A DNA stretch of 64,000 nucleotides from Pseudomonadota bacterium (lineage in GTDB: Bacteria; Pseudomonadota; Gammaproteobacteria; Burkholderiales; SG8-39). This document shows, in pieces, positions 50,355 through 58,977 of the stretch (the first letter of the stretch is position 1; each line of letters starts with the position of its first letter). The position numbers and the translations under genes were made by a program. The notes under the pieces were generated by a model, which saw only the letters and a program-made list of their open reading frames with translations, was not told the origin of the DNA and did no database searches. Location of the stretch: positions 1 to 64,000 of the forward strand of contig CANGMI010000010.1 in the NCBI GenBank assembly GCA_947455195.1, read 5' to 3'.

Positions 50355-51434
50355 CTACTCGGCACGGGCGCCGGATCGGCGCACGATGTCGCTCCACTTC
50401 TCCGATTCGGCGCGGATGTAGCGGGCAAACGCAGCGCCGGTGAGCGTGCGGGGCTCCATCCCGATGCGTGACAGGCGAGCGAGGGTGGCCGGACGCGACA
50501 TGATGCTCGACGCCTCGGCCGCCAGTCGATCGATGATGTCAGGCGACACGCCGGCGCGGGTACCCAGACCGAACCAGGGGGTGACCTCGAACCCCGGCAC
50601 GCCAGCCTCGGCGATCGTGGGCAATTCGGGAAGCGAGGCCAGGCGATGGCGTTCGGCCACACCCAGCGCACGCAACTGGCCCTTCTGGATGTAGGGTACC
50701 GAAGCACTGGTGTTGTTCAGGGTGAGCGCGACATTGCCGGAGAGCAGATCGGTAATGGCCCCTGCAGCGCCCTTGTAGGGTACGTGCACGATGTCGACCC
50801 CGGTGAGAGTGCGCAGGAGTTCCATGCCCAGGTGGCCGGTCGTGCCCACGCCCGCCGAGGAATAGCTCACCTTGCCCGGTCGTTCACGCAACCAGGCCAG
50901 CAGTTCGAGCAGATTGCGCGCTGGCACATCGGGATTCACCAGAAGCACCAGGGGCGAGTAGCCCACGAGCGCGATCGGTGCAAGCTCGGTGCGCGGATCG
51001 AACGGCATGCGTGACTGCAGGTACATGTTGATGCTGAATACACCGGGGGTGGTGACGAACAGCATCTGGCCATCGGCCGGTGCCCTGACGACCGCCTCGA
51101 CGCCGATGTTGCCATTGGCACCGGGCCGATTCTCGACCACGAACGGCTGGCCGAACTTCTGGCTGAACCCTTCGGCCACGATGCGCGCCATGAGGTCGAC
51201 CGAACCACCGGGCGGGCTGGTGGCGATCACCTTGACCGGGTGGGTCGGCCAGGGCGCCTGGGCCTGGGCCTGCACGGCGGCGAGCAGCGAAAAGGCCAGA
51301 CCGACAAGCCGCAGGGCCCGGGCCACGACAGGCGCACCGGACCCGGGTCGACCCGACCGTCGTTGCGGGCAAGTCGCGCGAGTACCCGGCAAACACCCTG
51401 TCACGATCCCTGCATGCTCACTGCTAGAATTCAT
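50355..51434 (-). CDS. Bug-family periplasmic binding protein, 359 aa
   Basis: TTT-type receptor. The frame starts with an ATG at 51434 (MNSSSEHAG) and a long, Arg-containing n-region; the hydrophobic core is VVARALRLVGLAFSLLAAVQ and cleavage AQAQA/PWP is near residue 60. A downstream GTG before that core is an alternative start. Then WPTHPVKVIATSPPGGSVD, VENRPGANGNIG, APADGQMLF and VHVPYKGAAGA. First of three consecutive minus-strand Bug genes, diverging from the class II aldolase gene. Confidence 0.9.
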   Translation of the reverse strand: MNSSSEHAGIVTGCLPGTRATCPQRRSGRPGSGAPVVARALRLVGLAFSLLAAVQAQAQAPWPTHPVKVIATSPPGGSVDLMARIVAEGFSQKFGQPFVVENRPGANGNIGVEAVVRAPADGQMLFVTTPGVFSINMYLQSRMPFDPRTELAPIALVGYSPLVLLVNPDVPARNLLELLAWLRERPGKVSYSSAGVGTTGHLGMELLRTLTGVDIVHVPYKGAAGAITDLLSGNVALTLNNTSASVPYIQKGQLRALGVAERHRLASLPELPTIAEAGVPGFEVTPWFGLGTRAGVSPDIIDRLAAEASSIMSRPATLARLSRIGMEPRTLTGAAFARYIRAESEKWSDIVRRSGARAE

Positions 51435-51559
51435 CCTTGCCTTGCCTGCGGGGGCTTCGCGCTGATGCTTCCATCTTAGCGCAGCCCCGGTGGCCGAAGG
51501 CATCACAGTCGAACCGCAGCATCGAGTCCGCGTGGTACGCGGCATACCGGGAGCCTCGC

Positions 51560-52342
51560 ATGAGTGCAGCAGCAGACGATATCCAGGCCGTGATCGCCGA
51601 ACTCAAGAAGACCGTATCGGTCGCCGGAGGCATCCTCTACCACCTCGGGCTGGCCGATTACATGGGTCATTGCAGCGCCCGCATTCCCGGTACCGACCGC
51701 ATCGTGATCAAGCCGCGCCATTCCGCCTCGGTGCATGGCATGGGCACGGTCGAGCCCGAGCGCATGATCATCATCGACATGGATGGCAAGCCGGTCGAGG
51801 GGCGCGATGGTCCGCCCGCCGAGATCTTCATCCACACCGAAATCTATCGCGCCCGGCCCGACATCGGCGGCATCGTCCACACCCACCAGATGATGACCAC
51901 GGCTTTCGGTGTGGTGGGTCGCCCGATCCTGCCGATCCTCGCCACCGAATCGCACGACGCGAAGCGCCCGTTCCCGATCTACAGCGACCCCGATCTGGTG
52001 AATTCGCCTGCACGCGGCAAGGCACTGGCTCAGGCCCTGGGTGACCACGCCACCGTGCACATCCAGAACCATGGTGTCGTGTTCACCGGGCCGACGGTCG
52101 AGGAAGCCACGCTGTCGGCCATCCACATCGAGCGCCTCGCGCTGCTCAACTACTTCTCGCTGCAACTGGGCACGCCCAACGTGATTCCGACCGAGAAGAT
52201 CGACGAGATGCTCAAGGGCAATCGCGTCGGCTATGGTGTGCGCTTTGCTTACTACAAGAGCCTGCTCGACACCGGGGTGCTGTCGGCCCGCTCGGTCGTG
52301 AGCGCGCCCCCGATCGCCCAGTTCCTCAATCTCACCAAGTAG
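51560..52342 (+). CDS. Class II aldolase/adducin family protein, 260 aa
   Basis: Zinc-dependent fold of fuculose-phosphate aldolases and related decarboxylases. Metal ligands are H107 and H109 (GIVHTHQMM) and H171 (QNHGVVF). The N terminus YHLGLADYMGHCSARIPGTD matches the family start. GGGAG lies before the ATG at 51560. Phosphate-binding features for a sugar phosphate are not evident, and next to a FAD monooxygenase the better guess is a decarboxylase of the PhtC type acting on a dihydroxy-aromatic carboxylate. Confidence 0.9.
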   Translation: MSAAADDIQAVIAELKKTVSVAGGILYHLGLADYMGHCSARIPGTDRIVIKPRHSASVHGMGTVEPERMIIIDMDGKPVEGRDGPPAEIFIHTEIYRARPDIGGIVHTHQMMTTAFGVVGRPILPILATESHDAKRPFPIYSDPDLVNSPARGKALAQALGDHATVHIQNHGVVFTGPTVEEATLSAIHIERLALLNYFSLQLGTPNVIPTEKIDEMLKGNRVGYGVRFAYYKSLLDTGVLSARSVVSAPPIAQFLNLTK

Positions 52343-52371
52343 TCGATCCCGCAACGAAAAGGCAGCACGGC

Positions 52372-53586
52372 ATGAGCGCAGAACGAGTTCTCATCATTGG
52401 CGCCGGTCCGGTCGGCATGGTCTGCGCGCTGGCCCTCAACCGGGCTGGCATCGCGGTCACGGTACTCGAGCAGGAGCCCGAACCCGTTCGCGACCAGCGC
52501 GCTGCCTCGCTCCACCCCACGACACTCGAGATGCTCGACGCCCTCGACGTGCTCGATGACATCCGGCCGCGCGGTCTCATCTCGCCCACCTATCATTTCC
52601 GCGACCGCGTGTCGGGTGAACTGGTGGCCGAATTCGACCTGTCGATGCTTGCCGACGAATTCCGCTTTCCCTATGTGCTGCAGTACGAGCAGTACAAGCT
52701 CACGCGCGACATCACGGCCCGCTTTGCCAACGAGTCGGATTTCGATGTGCGCTACTCGCACCAGGTCGATGCGGTCCACATTCTCGGCGATCGGGTCGAA
52801 GTGGACGTGACCGGCCCCGATGGTCCCCAGCGCCATGTCGGCAGCTGGCTGATCGGTGCCGATGGCGGGCGCAGCACGGTGCGCAAGTCGGCCGACATTG
52901 CCTTCGAAGGCTTCACCTACCCCGAACGATTCGTGAAACTGGCCACGAGCTTTGACTTTCGCGAACCCAACCCGGGCTATGTGTATCGCAACTACTTCTC
53001 CGATCCACACGAGTGGTGCAATCTGTTCAAGGTCCGTGGCGAAGACGAGCGCGGCATCTGGCGCGCGATCTTCCCGACGCGCCCGGAAGAAACCGATGAG
53101 GAAGTGCTGAGCCACGAGGGCATCCAGCGGCGTCTGAAGAAGTTCTTCCCGAAAGACGGTGACTACGAGATCGCCTACGCCAACGTCTACTCGGTCAACC
53201 AGCGCGTGGCCGCCACTTTCCGCAAGGGGCGGGTGCTGCTCGTGGGTGACTCGGCCCATGTGAACAATCCGATTGGTGGCATGGGCATGAATGGCGGCAT
53301 TCATGACGCGATCAACCTGGCCGAAAAGCTCTCGAAGGTGATGCTGCATGGCGCCGATGACACGCTGCTCGACCTCTACAGCCGCCAGCGCCGCCATGCC
53401 GCAGTGAGCTATGTGCAGGCGCAGACGATTGCCAACAAGAAGCTGATGGAAGAGCGTGATGCTGCTGCCCGCGCGCAGAAGTTCGCCGAACTGCGAAAGA
53501 CCGCCGAAGGTCGCGAGACCGCACGTGCCTACATGCGCCGCGCAGCCCTCGCCGACAGTCTGCGCGACGCAGCCGCGATTGCCTGA
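52372..53586 (+). CDS. FAD-dependent aromatic-ring monooxygenase, 404 aa
   Basis: Class A flavin monooxygenase (UbiH/PheA/MhpA type). GAGPVG (10-15) binds ADP of FAD, GADGGRSTVRKS carries the DG motif for FAD and NAD(P)H, and GDSAH (292-296) is the second flavin contact, followed by PIGGMGMNGGIHD. Length is close to MhpA-like and p-hydroxybenzoate-type enzymes. It follows the class II aldolase gene by 29 bases, and a Bug receptor gene follows, so the three look like uptake, hydroxylation and cleavage or decarboxylation of an aromatic acid. Confidence 0.92.
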   Translation: MSAERVLIIGAGPVGMVCALALNRAGIAVTVLEQEPEPVRDQRAASLHPTTLEMLDALDVLDDIRPRGLISPTYHFRDRVSGELVAEFDLSMLADEFRFPYVLQYEQYKLTRDITARFANESDFDVRYSHQVDAVHILGDRVEVDVTGPDGPQRHVGSWLIGADGGRSTVRKSADIAFEGFTYPERFVKLATSFDFREPNPGYVYRNYFSDPHEWCNLFKVRGEDERGIWRAIFPTRPEETDEEVLSHEGIQRRLKKFFPKDGDYEIAYANVYSVNQRVAATFRKGRVLLVGDSAHVNNPIGGMGMNGGIHDAINLAEKLSKVMLHGADDTLLDLYSRQRRHAAVSYVQAQTIANKKLMEERDAAARAQKFAELRKTAEGRETARAYMRRAALADSLRDAAAIA

Positions 53587-53650
53587 GGCAGGGTTCAGCC
53601 TGCCTGCGATACGACCCCCATCCCCGACGGGCCGGCGGGCACGGGTCGGG

Positions 53651-54634
53651 TTGAGCCGCCTTCTGGCGGGCCTGTCGGTCGTCGTTCTGACCGGCCTCGT
53701 CGCGGCGGCAAGCGCCCCGTGCCTTGCACAGACCGGTGCATGGCCAGCCCGGCCTCTTCACTGGGTCGTGCCCTACGGGCCCGGGAGCACCGACATCCTC
53801 GCTCGCATCATCGCGCAGCGGGTAAGCAGCGCCCTGGGCCAGCAGATACTGATCGAGAACCGCCCCGGGGCCGGTGGGGGTGTGGGCAGTGAAATGGTGG
53901 CCAGGGCTGCGCCCGATGGTTACACGCTGCTTCTCGGGGCGGCGGCCACCCACGCGGTCAATCCGGCACTCTTCACTCGACTGGGTTACGACCCGCAGAA
54001 GGACTTTGCGCCGGTCATCAATCTGGCGAGCATCCCCAACGTGCTCATCGTGAATCCGGCACTGGCTGCCAGCAGCGTTGCCGAACTGATCACGCTGGCA
54101 CGCACGCAGCCTGGCGCACTGATGTACTCGTCGAACGGCCCCGGCACCTCGCCGCACATGTCGGCGGCCCTCTTCGAGATGATCACTGGCGTACGACTCA
54201 CGCACGTGCCCTACAAGGGCAGTGCCGAAGCCGTCGTTGCGGTGGCCCGCGGCGATGTGCAACTCATGTTCGCCAACCTTGCACCCGCACTGCCGATGGT
54301 GAAGGACGCACGGGTCCGCCCGCTGGCCGTGACGGTGTCACAGCGCCTCGCTGCCTTCCCCGAATGGCCCACCGTGGCCGAGGCAGGCGCACCCGGCTTC
54401 GAGGTATCGACCTGGTTTGCGCTCTTCGCGCCGGCTGGTACACCCGAGGCCATCGTGGCAAGGCTCAATCGCGAGTTCGGCGCAGCACTCACCGACCCGG
54501 ACACCCGCGACAAGCTCCTGGCGCAGGGATTCATCCTGCACGGAGGTACCCCACAGGATCTCGCCCGGCTCGTCGCGAGCGAACTTGCCAAATGGGCCCG
54601 CGTGGTCAAGGCCTCGGGGGCGAAAAGCGACTGA
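53651..54634 (+). CDS. Bug-family periplasmic binding protein, 327 aa
   Basis: TTT-type receptor: LAGLSVVVLTGLVAAASAPCLA/QTG signal, WPARPLHWVVPYGPGSTDI, IENRPGAGGGVG, APDGYTLL, THVPYKGSAEA. No ATG sits at the natural N terminus. The TTG at 53651 places the signal peptide correctly, while ATG codons lie only inside the FAD monooxygenase gene (53459). The stop overlaps the converging UbiD gene by 29 bases. Probably expressed with the monooxygenase. Confidence 0.88.
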   Translation: MSRLLAGLSVVVLTGLVAAASAPCLAQTGAWPARPLHWVVPYGPGSTDILARIIAQRVSSALGQQILIENRPGAGGGVGSEMVARAAPDGYTLLLGAAATHAVNPALFTRLGYDPQKDFAPVINLASIPNVLIVNPALAASSVAELITLARTQPGALMYSSNGPGTSPHMSAALFEMITGVRLTHVPYKGSAEAVVAVARGDVQLMFANLAPALPMVKDARVRPLAVTVSQRLAAFPEWPTVAEAGAPGFEVSTWFALFAPAGTPEAIVARLNREFGAALTDPDTRDKLLAQGFILHGGTPQDLARLVASELAKWARVVKASGAKSD

Positions 54635-57185
54635 GGTCGGTCGTGGCGTTGTTGCGTGGGGTGGCGCGCGCAAAGGCCTCGACGCCTTCGCTGTTCACCC
54701 GGCCCAGCGGCACGGTGCAATCGCACAACCACTTGCAGGCCACTGCGCTGCCCGATCCGGCCGCGAGGGCATGCGGACCGCTGGGTACGATGGCATGCTC
54801 ACCCAGCACGGTCAGATCGTCCGGGGCATGGGTGCGGCTGGCGAGTGCCCAGATGAGTTCGGCCGGATCCTGCGGATTCACGTCAGGGTCGATGGCCATG
54901 GCACAACGGGCCAGCAGCGACGGGCCCGAGAGCGCGGCCATCAGTGCTGTCGTGGCCTGACCCGCCACACGCGGCGCCAGTTGCACCACGGTGAGGAGGC
55001 CTCCGGTCTGGACCGGGCACAGCACATCGCGAAGGTCGAGCCCGCCCTCGATGTTGCGCAGGTGATGCGCGGTGAGCACCTCATGGGCAAGACAGGCAAG
55101 GGCCGCGACGTCGATCTTCTCGGCGTAGAGCCGGGCAAAGAGGGCTGCCGGGTCGCTCGCCGAATCAGGTTGCCCGGCACCCGCATCATCCTGCATGAAC
55201 TCGATCGCCTGCAGGTGCACATCGGCAAATCCGGTGAGCCCCGCCGCATGGATTGCCCGATCGGCCGAGAGCGGTCCGAGATGGCCTCGGGCGAGGACGT
55301 CGGCATGCGCATGCGCGCCCGGGCCGACCCGAGAGGTGGGCGCCACGTCGGCCAACGCATCGGCCAGAGACCAGCCGGCATCGCGACCGAGCGTGCCGCA
55401 GGCCGCCGCCAGCAGATGCGCAGGCGACAGCCCCCCGAGCAGGCGCACCGGGCGCCCGCGGGCAAGGCAGGCGGCGAGGCGCGGCGTATCGACCAGCACA
55501 CGCAAGCCCTGGGCGTCGTGCACCAGTCGCACGAGAAAGAGCGTGGCCTCACCCTCCGGCGTTGATGAGGGTAACTCGAGCACGGCAGGCACCGAGGGGT
55601 GAACCGGTTGGACTGGCTGACCCGGATGGACCGACGATTTCGATTCGCCACCGGGACGGACGACGCCACTGTCGGCCATACCGCGCTGACGCGCGCGACC
55701 GCTCCGGCCTGGCAGGGCAGCGATGGCGGTGTCGTGGGCCTCGATGCGGCCAGCCAATGCAAGGATGCCCCCTCGATTCGATGTCCCCAGGGCGGTCAGC
55801 CACTGCTCGCGAGTGCGCGCGGCAGGCACCGGGAGCCAATCGTGGCAGGCCCTTGCCTGCGCATCGAGGGCCAGAGGCAGTGTCGTATCGAACAGTACCT
55901 TGGTACCCACCCGGTTCATCGGCGACTGACCGGGATCGAGCGGCGAGGCGTTGTCGAGCGTGAAGACGCGTGTCCGGTCGATGCGGGTGATGCCACGCGC
56001 CGGATCCATGCGTGCAACCAGCGCCCGCAGGACGGCCCATGAATCGCCGGCATCCACTTCCGGATCGAGGGCTACGAGAAACTTGGGATGCAGGTAGGGG
56101 CTGGATGCGGCCGCGAGGAGGGCACTTGCAACCTGTCCGGCCCGGTGGGGCTGCAGGCGTACCGCCACCATGAGCGGCGACATGCCACCCGGACAGCGGA
56201 TGTCGCGTATGTCGAGAAGCCCGCCGTCAACCGTACGCAGGTGATCCCAGAGCTTGGCTTCGACCACCGCACAGGTAATGGCGTGTGCATCGGACGGCGC
56301 CATGCCACAACTCATCGCGTAGAAGATCGGTGCACGACGGCGCGTGATGGCCTTCACCCTGAAGACTGGCACCGTTCCGCGCTTCGAATAGGTACCGGTG
56401 ACCTCGCCAAAAGGCCCTTCCTCGGCCACCTCACCCGCCAGGATCTCGCCCTCGAGCACGATCTCGGCGTCAGCAGGCACTTCGAGGTCGATGGTGCGGC
56501 ACTTCACGAGACGCACGGGCTCACCGAGCAGGCCACCGGCCACGGCCAGTTCATCGACACCGAAGGGCGCGACGAAGGCGGCTGCGAACATGAGGAGCGG
56601 ATGACCGCCGATCACCAGCGCCGCCTGCATCGGGCGACCATGACGCTCGTACATCTGGTGGATGCGCATCGCCTGGCGCGGCAGCATGTAATAGCCGGTG
56701 CGGTTGCGATCGAACACCTGGGCCCGATGCACCGACATGTTGCGAACACCCGAATCGGGGTTCTTGATGATGCCCATGCCCGACGCGATGTAGCGACCGG
56801 GGTCGCGCTCCGACGTCCACATGGCCGGCAACTGCATGAGGTCGACGTCATCGCCGATGTCGACCACTTCCTGCACCGCTGCCTCCTGCACGACCACCGG
56901 CGCCATCGGCGTGGCGAGGCGCGCAGCCAGGGTGGGCATCACCTCGTCGACCGGGACGCCGAGCGCCGCGGCCCACATGTCACGGTCCATCGCCAGCTGA
57001 CTGGCGACCTGCCAGCCCGGAAAACCGCTCACGTCGGTAAAGAGGCAGGCGCGGCGCCGCTCGACATAGGTCTGCCAGGAAAGTGCCGATACGTTCTGAT
57101 CGACATCCACAGCGTCGGTAAAACGCTCGAGCCGTCCTTCGGCTTCGAGCCGGTCGAGATGGCCGCGCAGGCTCTGATCAGACAT
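54606..57185 (-). CDS. Tandem UbiD-family decarboxylase: active plus degenerate UbiD halves, 859 aa
   Basis: Residues about 1-470 are a complete UbiD/FDC-type prenylated-flavin decarboxylase: N149 and R154 in RNMSVHR, MRIHQMYERHG, and the catalytic pair E256 and E261 in EEGPFGEVTG. After a Pro/Gln/Val linker (about 495-525) a second copy of the central and C-terminal UbiD fold runs to the end: HLRNIEGGLDLRDVLCP matches HLRTVDGGLLDIRDIRCP of the first half, and AGQATTALMAA matches AGQVASALLAA. In the second half the catalytic segment reads HLGPLSA (635-641), so both Glu are lost, and the N-terminal prFMN domain is missing. Family members are about 500 residues, so this is a fusion with an inactive copy. 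The start overlaps the GMC gene by eight bases. Confidence 0.93.
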   Translation of the reverse strand: MSDQSLRGHLDRLEAEGRLERFTDAVDVDQNVSALSWQTYVERRRACLFTDVSGFPGWQVASQLAMDRDMWAAALGVPVDEVMPTLAARLATPMAPVVVQEAAVQEVVDIGDDVDLMQLPAMWTSERDPGRYIASGMGIIKNPDSGVRNMSVHRAQVFDRNRTGYYMLPRQAMRIHQMYERHGRPMQAALVIGGHPLLMFAAAFVAPFGVDELAVAGGLLGEPVRLVKCRTIDLEVPADAEIVLEGEILAGEVAEEGPFGEVTGTYSKRGTVPVFRVKAITRRRAPIFYAMSCGMAPSDAHAITCAVVEAKLWDHLRTVDGGLLDIRDIRCPGGMSPLMVAVRLQPHRAGQVASALLAAASSPYLHPKFLVALDPEVDAGDSWAVLRALVARMDPARGITRIDRTRVFTLDNASPLDPGQSPMNRVGTKVLFDTTLPLALDAQARACHDWLPVPAARTREQWLTALGTSNRGGILALAGRIEAHDTAIAALPGRSGRARQRGMADSGVVRPGGESKSSVHPGQPVQPVHPSVPAVLELPSSTPEGEATLFLVRLVHDAQGLRVLVDTPRLAACLARGRPVRLLGGLSPAHLLAAACGTLGRDAGWSLADALADVAPTSRVGPGAHAHADVLARGHLGPLSADRAIHAAGLTGFADVHLQAIEFMQDDAGAGQPDSASDPAALFARLYAEKIDVAALACLAHEVLTAHHLRNIEGGLDLRDVLCPVQTGGLLTVVQLAPRVAGQATTALMAALSGPSLLARCAMAIDPDVNPQDPAELIWALASRTHAPDDLTVLGEHAIVPSGPHALAAGSGSAVACKWLCDCTVPLGRVNSEGVEAFARATPRNNATTDLSRFSPPRP

Positions 57186-58785
57186 GACGCCCCCGGATGA
57201 GATCGCTGGCGCGCTCGGCCATCATGAGCACGCAGGCATTGATGTGAGCCGTCACGAGGTCGGGCATCGCCGAGGCATCGACCACCCTGAGCGCCGCCAC
57301 CCCGCGCACCCGCAGTTCCGGGTCGAGTACCGTGTCGGGGCGGCTTCCCATCGCACAGGTCGCTGATGGATGATTGGCGGTGATTGCGGTGCGCCGGATC
57401 CACTGCTCGATGCCGGCGCGGTCGGTCACCGTCGGATCGGGGGCGCTCTGCTCGCCGCGAAAGGGCGTCATGGCTGCCGAGAGCCCGACCTCGCGCGCCC
57501 GCTCGAACCCCTCGACGAGCTCATCCATGTCGGCCGGATCCGTGAGTGCGTTGTAGCACAGACGCACCGGGTCATCGGGGCGCGCCGAGCGCAGCCTGAC
57601 CCTGCCGCGGCTGCGCGGATGCAGGAGTGTCGGCCGGATGCTGTAGGCATCGGGTTCGGGGGCACGCACGCCCGGAAACCACAGGTGCGGCGTGAGCGAT
57701 GCGCAACGGAACATGAACTCGATGTTGGGCACCTCGAGCCCGGGGCGCGTCTTCACGAACCCGTAGAGATCACTGGGCAGCTCCGTCGCGGGTCCGGTGC
57801 CGGCAAGGCCGGCCTGCAGCATGGCAAGCACCATGCGGTCGAATCGCATCCGACCGTGAAAGGGGCCGGGGGAGCGCCTGCGCCACTGCAGGAGAACCGC
57901 CGGGTGATCCTGCAGCCCCTCACCCACGGGGGCATCGACCCGCACGGGAATGTCGAGCGATCGCAGGTGATCGGCCGGACCAATGCCCGAGAGCATCAGC
58001 AGTTGCGGCGTGTTGAACGCACCCGCCGACAGGATCACCTCGGCATCGGCGTACGACTGTACCGTTCGGCCCCGATGCCCGTAGACCACGCCGGTGGCGC
58101 GCCCGTTCTCGATGAGCACACGGTGCGCCAGAACCCCGGTGAGCACTTCGAGATTGGGACGCTTCATGGCCGGGCGCAGGTAGGCGCTCGCCGCCGAGAC
58201 GCGCCGCCCCTGCTCGATGAAGTACTGGCCGCGCCCGAAACCCTCGGTGGTGAGCCCGTTGTAGTCCTCGTTGGGGTGAAAGCCGTGCTCGATGCCCGCT
58301 GCCCGCCAGGCATCGTTCAAGGGGTCGACAAAGCGACCATGGCTGACTCCCGAAGGGCCCGCATCGCCGCGAAACCGATCGGCACCCCCCTGCCAGCGCT
58401 CGCTGCGCCGGAAGTAGGGCAAGACCTCCTCATAAGACCAGCCGGTTGCCCCGTTGCGGGCCCAGCGATCGTAGTCACCCCGATCACCGCGCGAGTTGTT
58501 CATCATGTTGATGACCGATGACCCGCCCAGCACCTTGCCGCGCCGTGCTACCAGCACCCGATCGGCGAGGCCGGGCTCAGGCTCGGTGCGATAGCCCCAG
58601 TCGAACAGGAAGCGCTCGTGGAGTTTGCCCACGCCGAGCGGAATCTGCGCGTAAGGGTGCCTGTCACCCCCACCACCGGCCTCGAGCAGCAGGACACGCA
58701 CGGCGGGGTCTTCGGTGAGACGGTTGGCGAGCACACAGCCGGCAGAACCTGCGCCGACGATGATGAAGTCGTATCGAGTGCTCAT
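57178..58785 (-). CDS. GMC-family oxidoreductase (choline-dehydrogenase-like), 535 aa
   Basis: FAD flavoprotein alcohol dehydrogenase/oxidase. VGAGSAG binds FAD (11-17), LLLEAGGGG ends the second strand, and GGSSVINMMNNSRGDRGDYD is the GMC signature. ILSAGAFNTPQLLMLSGIGP is the second signature. The catalytic His pair is ANHPSATCAMGS and DLVTAHINACV; the second position is His-Ile-Asn. No signal peptide. Last eight bases overlap the UbiD gene start, so alcohol oxidation and decarboxylation are coupled, possibly on an aromatic alcohol route. Confidence 0.93.
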   Translation of the reverse strand: MSTRYDFIIVGAGSAGCVLANRLTEDPAVRVLLLEAGGGGDRHPYAQIPLGVGKLHERFLFDWGYRTEPEPGLADRVLVARRGKVLGGSSVINMMNNSRGDRGDYDRWARNGATGWSYEEVLPYFRRSERWQGGADRFRGDAGPSGVSHGRFVDPLNDAWRAAGIEHGFHPNEDYNGLTTEGFGRGQYFIEQGRRVSAASAYLRPAMKRPNLEVLTGVLAHRVLIENGRATGVVYGHRGRTVQSYADAEVILSAGAFNTPQLLMLSGIGPADHLRSLDIPVRVDAPVGEGLQDHPAVLLQWRRRSPGPFHGRMRFDRMVLAMLQAGLAGTGPATELPSDLYGFVKTRPGLEVPNIEFMFRCASLTPHLWFPGVRAPEPDAYSIRPTLLHPRSRGRVRLRSARPDDPVRLCYNALTDPADMDELVEGFERAREVGLSAAMTPFRGEQSAPDPTVTDRAGIEQWIRRTAITANHPSATCAMGSRPDTVLDPELRVRGVAALRVVDASAMPDLVTAHINACVLMMAERASDLIRGRHV

Positions 58786-58888
58786 GGCAGGCAGTGCCCC
58801 GGCAGGCTGTCACCGGGTGAGGCTGTGGATGAGGCGTCATCTTAGCGCAGGCGAACAGGGCCGCCGGCGGGCATGGCCTGCGACAGGC

Positions 58889-58936
58889 ATGGATCGCAAC
58901 ACCCATGGATCGCAATACGCGTGGATCGTCGTGCGC
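58889..58936. repeat. Three tandem copies of a 16-base repeat
   Basis: ATGGATCGCAACACCC, ATGGATCGCAATACGC and GTGGATCGTCGTGCGC follow each other at 58889-58904, 58905-58920 and 58921-58936. They diverge from copy 1 to copy 3. They lie between two divergent genes, directly before the SRAP gene, and may hold binding sites for its regulator. They do not resemble the array at 35372. Confidence 0.7.
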
Positions 58937-58977
58937 ATGCAGGCTATGATCGCGCCGCAATGAAAGGGGACCGCTTG

